From NCBI GenBank assembly GCA_026826555.1, contig JAKSZT010054324.1, forward strand, positions 4,176,835 to 4,240,834: a stretch of DNA of 64,000 nt. The letters run 5' to 3'. Shown piece by piece: positions 61,970 to 64,000 of the stretch (position 1 is the stretch's first letter; every line of letters begins with the position of its first letter). The DNA comes from Tolypeutes matacus. Taxonomy: Eukaryota > Chordata > Mammalia > Cingulata > Chlamyphoridae. The notes below the pieces were generated by a model. That model had not been told where the DNA came from, made no database searches, and worked only from the letters and a program-made list of their open reading frames with translations. Made by a program: the position numbers and the translations under genes.

Positions 61970-64000
61970 TTCCACCTGTTATCATTTGGGACAAAACCCC
62001 TCTAAATTCCAGCTGCTATCTCACATTAGTTCACCATTTACCTATTAACAGGTCTAGTAGATACCCAATTGACTTGCCTTTGCTTTTCACCAAAAAGAAG
62101 CATTGATATCACAAAGTTCTTAGAACTGTTGTTAGTGGTTTGATCTCACCTGCCTATGTTTGGGATTTTGGAGTTAATTTTAAATGTTATCCATGGTTTT
62201 TGTTTTTACTCTTTATGTTCCTTACTGAAAAGATAGGTCAATGTCATTGATAGTTGTTTTGGTATTAAATAGCTATGTAGTAACTTATTTGTGGCATTTT
62301 TCTATTAGTAAATATGAAGAAGAGACTATAAAATCAAGATTACTAAGCAAATTAAAACTTGGTTATGAAGTCCTATTGCTTATTCATGATTATATAAATG
62401 TTTACGTTTATTTCTATATCAAATCTTCATTATGTGGAAAGAGAAAAAATTAATATATTTATCTTATTTACAGCCAAATTTAAATGTTAAAATAATGCAT
62501 TTTTGTTGGTTTTGTGTTTTATAGGTTCTTTCTTGCCATTAACATTAAAATATGTAAACGGAATACTTATGTATTCTGAAGCCTGTAAAAAGGTTTTCTG
62601 CACGCAAGTTTATCATAGCTGTTACAGTCACAGGGGAAAGAACCAAAGACTATAACTGTAAATATTGCATGGTTATGAAGCCATGGAGGACAAATAATCA
62701 TTCCTGTTGTTGTTTTTAATACATATTCATACAGTTGGCTATTCTCTTTTAAATATACTATATACTATAAGAAGTCATCTTTTTCTACATAATCTGTTGA
62801 TGCTTGTCAGAATTTAAATGTGAATTTTAACCTATGTGACAAAAATCAGTCTTATATAACTTACTGCTTTTCCTGTTGAGTAAATGAAGACAATCCCAGT
62901 CATAAAATATGTTTACATCAATAGGTGACAACTGGAAAAACTTGGAAGTTTTCATGTTTCCACTTATATATTAATAACTGTTCATTAATGTTAATAGATT
63001 TTTTTAAAAGCCTGCTAGCCTTCAATGAAGAATAAGCATTCACTGGTTAATTTCTGAATTTCAAAAGTGAACCTTTATGAAGTGCATTGATTTGGTATTA
63101 AAGAACACTTAAATTATATGTCTTCCTGAAAGTATTTAAACATTGTAAGTCATTACACATTTTTTGTGAATTGGTTTTAAATTACTTGCTAGATATTGTC
63201 AGAAAATATGGTTTTGTTTGCTTGGTAGAATAAAATTTATATTAGAGTTTATGTAACTAACTACCAAATGGATAGAAGTTGAGAGGCACAGCTACCCAAA
63301 TTTAACTTGGTTTAAACTAGCCCTACCTGACCAGCCTTTTAAGTAAATTTTTTGTCTACTTTTCTCTTTTACCTCACTGTTCACTCTTTTCCTTTGCTCT
63401 TCTACCCATTTTCCTGCCCTTTTCTTTCTTCCTTAACTAGCCACTATTTGAGACAAAGGTTTATTTTATTTTTTTATTTTTTGTTGTATTCTCAACCTAT
63501 CCATTTTAAAAAAAAGTTATCTTTAAACTTTATGTTTAAAAGTTTGGTTTTGATTTTTAAATAGATAAATTGAGATTTTATGATATTAAAACCAAAGAAA
63601 AATTTTTATTAGATGGGCTAATAAAGATCTAGTTCAAAATACCAAAATTTTGAAATAGTCAAAGTGAAATATATACTTTGTATATAACAAGATGGGTATT
63701 ATAACTTATATGAAAAAGTTTAATTATATTACAATCAAGAAATCAAACTTTATTAGCCACAAGTTCTTTTGGGCTTCCTCAGAATTCAGTGTAGTGATGC
63801 AATCAATACTTCCACCATGTGCCTTGTTTTAAATTTTTGTGTTTATATTTTCCTGAAAGGAGAGCTTTCAAAGTATATTTTTACAATAGTTCCTTAATAA
63901 TTTAAATTTAGTCAGAAGGATAATCTTTCCTTTGTTGCAAAAGTTTTAATAAGATGTAAATAAAATAATCAAAACACAATAAACTTAAAATGTTCTTTTA
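61970..64000. other. AT-rich intergenic sequence, no recognised feature
   Basis: No recognised repeat, RNA gene or coding region. Short frames (for example 62241-62453 and 63352-63564) have no family resemblance or splice context. Confidence 0.6.

Larger units (their letters stand above)
57983..61970 (-). mobile_element. Old L1/HAL1-like sequence, antisense, interrupted
   Basis: T-rich plus strand with antisense L1 character, best at 58080-58800, where the minus-strand frame ends in a heptad-rich segment (VALKEKTEKISEEV) like an ORF1 coiled coil, and at 60950-61960. An LTR (58831-59336) and a DAS SINE (61262-61446) interrupt it. About 59341-60950 is only weakly similar. Family and boundaries are uncertain. 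Confidence 0.4.

Overview
This is a window of a placental-mammal genome, almost certainly a xenarthran and most probably an armadillo (Dasypus-like). The main reason is the many copies of a tRNA-derived SINE of the DAS type. They carry A-box and B-box promoter remnants, A-rich tails and target-site duplications (TSDs), and some copies differ from each other at only two positions over about 80 bases. A lineage-specific MaLR-like LTR family and L1 copies of several ages fit the same picture. There are no bacterial or phage genes, no CRISPR array and no operon.

The one protein-coding gene I can support is CAAP1 (caspase activity and apoptosis inhibitor 1, formerly C9orf82), on the plus strand. 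Five coding exons are present: 4344-4544, 5356-5440, 6345-6420, 27120-27193 and 53329-53678. Their splice sites and phases fit together and give 261 codons plus a stop, with no disruption. The first exon, about 100 N-terminal residues, lies upstream of the window, as does the promoter. A 3'UTR follows, with a doubled AATAAA near 54640.

Layout: 1-4343 is the end of intron 1 and holds a 5' L1 portion in antisense. Introns 2 and 3 (4.5-6.3 kb) are short and nearly free of repeats. Intron 4 (6.4-27.1 kb) holds MIRs, MaLR/MLT1 LTRs, a sense-oriented old L1 (about 10.3-15.6 kb), DAS SINEs and an antisense L1 3'UTR. Intron 5 (27.2-53.3 kb) holds unique sequence, an MLT1 LTR, a U6 retropseudogene, a long L2, a long antisense L1 with its 5' end (37.5-43.6 kb), a second antisense L1 split by a processed ETNPPL pseudogene (44.8-46.6 kb), and several paired DAS SINEs. 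Downstream of CAAP1 (54.7-64 kb) are unique AT-rich sequence, old L1-like sequence, a dimeric DAS SINE and an ERV1-like solo LTR (58831-59336).

I found no previously undescribed biological system. The points most worth checking are: an ETNPPL retrocopy whose only large defect is an in-frame loss of about 103 codons including the cofactor lysine, which suggests a retrocopied splice variant; DAS dimers flanked by a single TSD; the structure of the solo LTR; an intact 5' end with a YY1-like site in the long L1; and a possible 22-nt microexon downstream of CAAP1. Family names come from recognition of sequence patterns and not from a database search, so most repeat boundaries are approximate.
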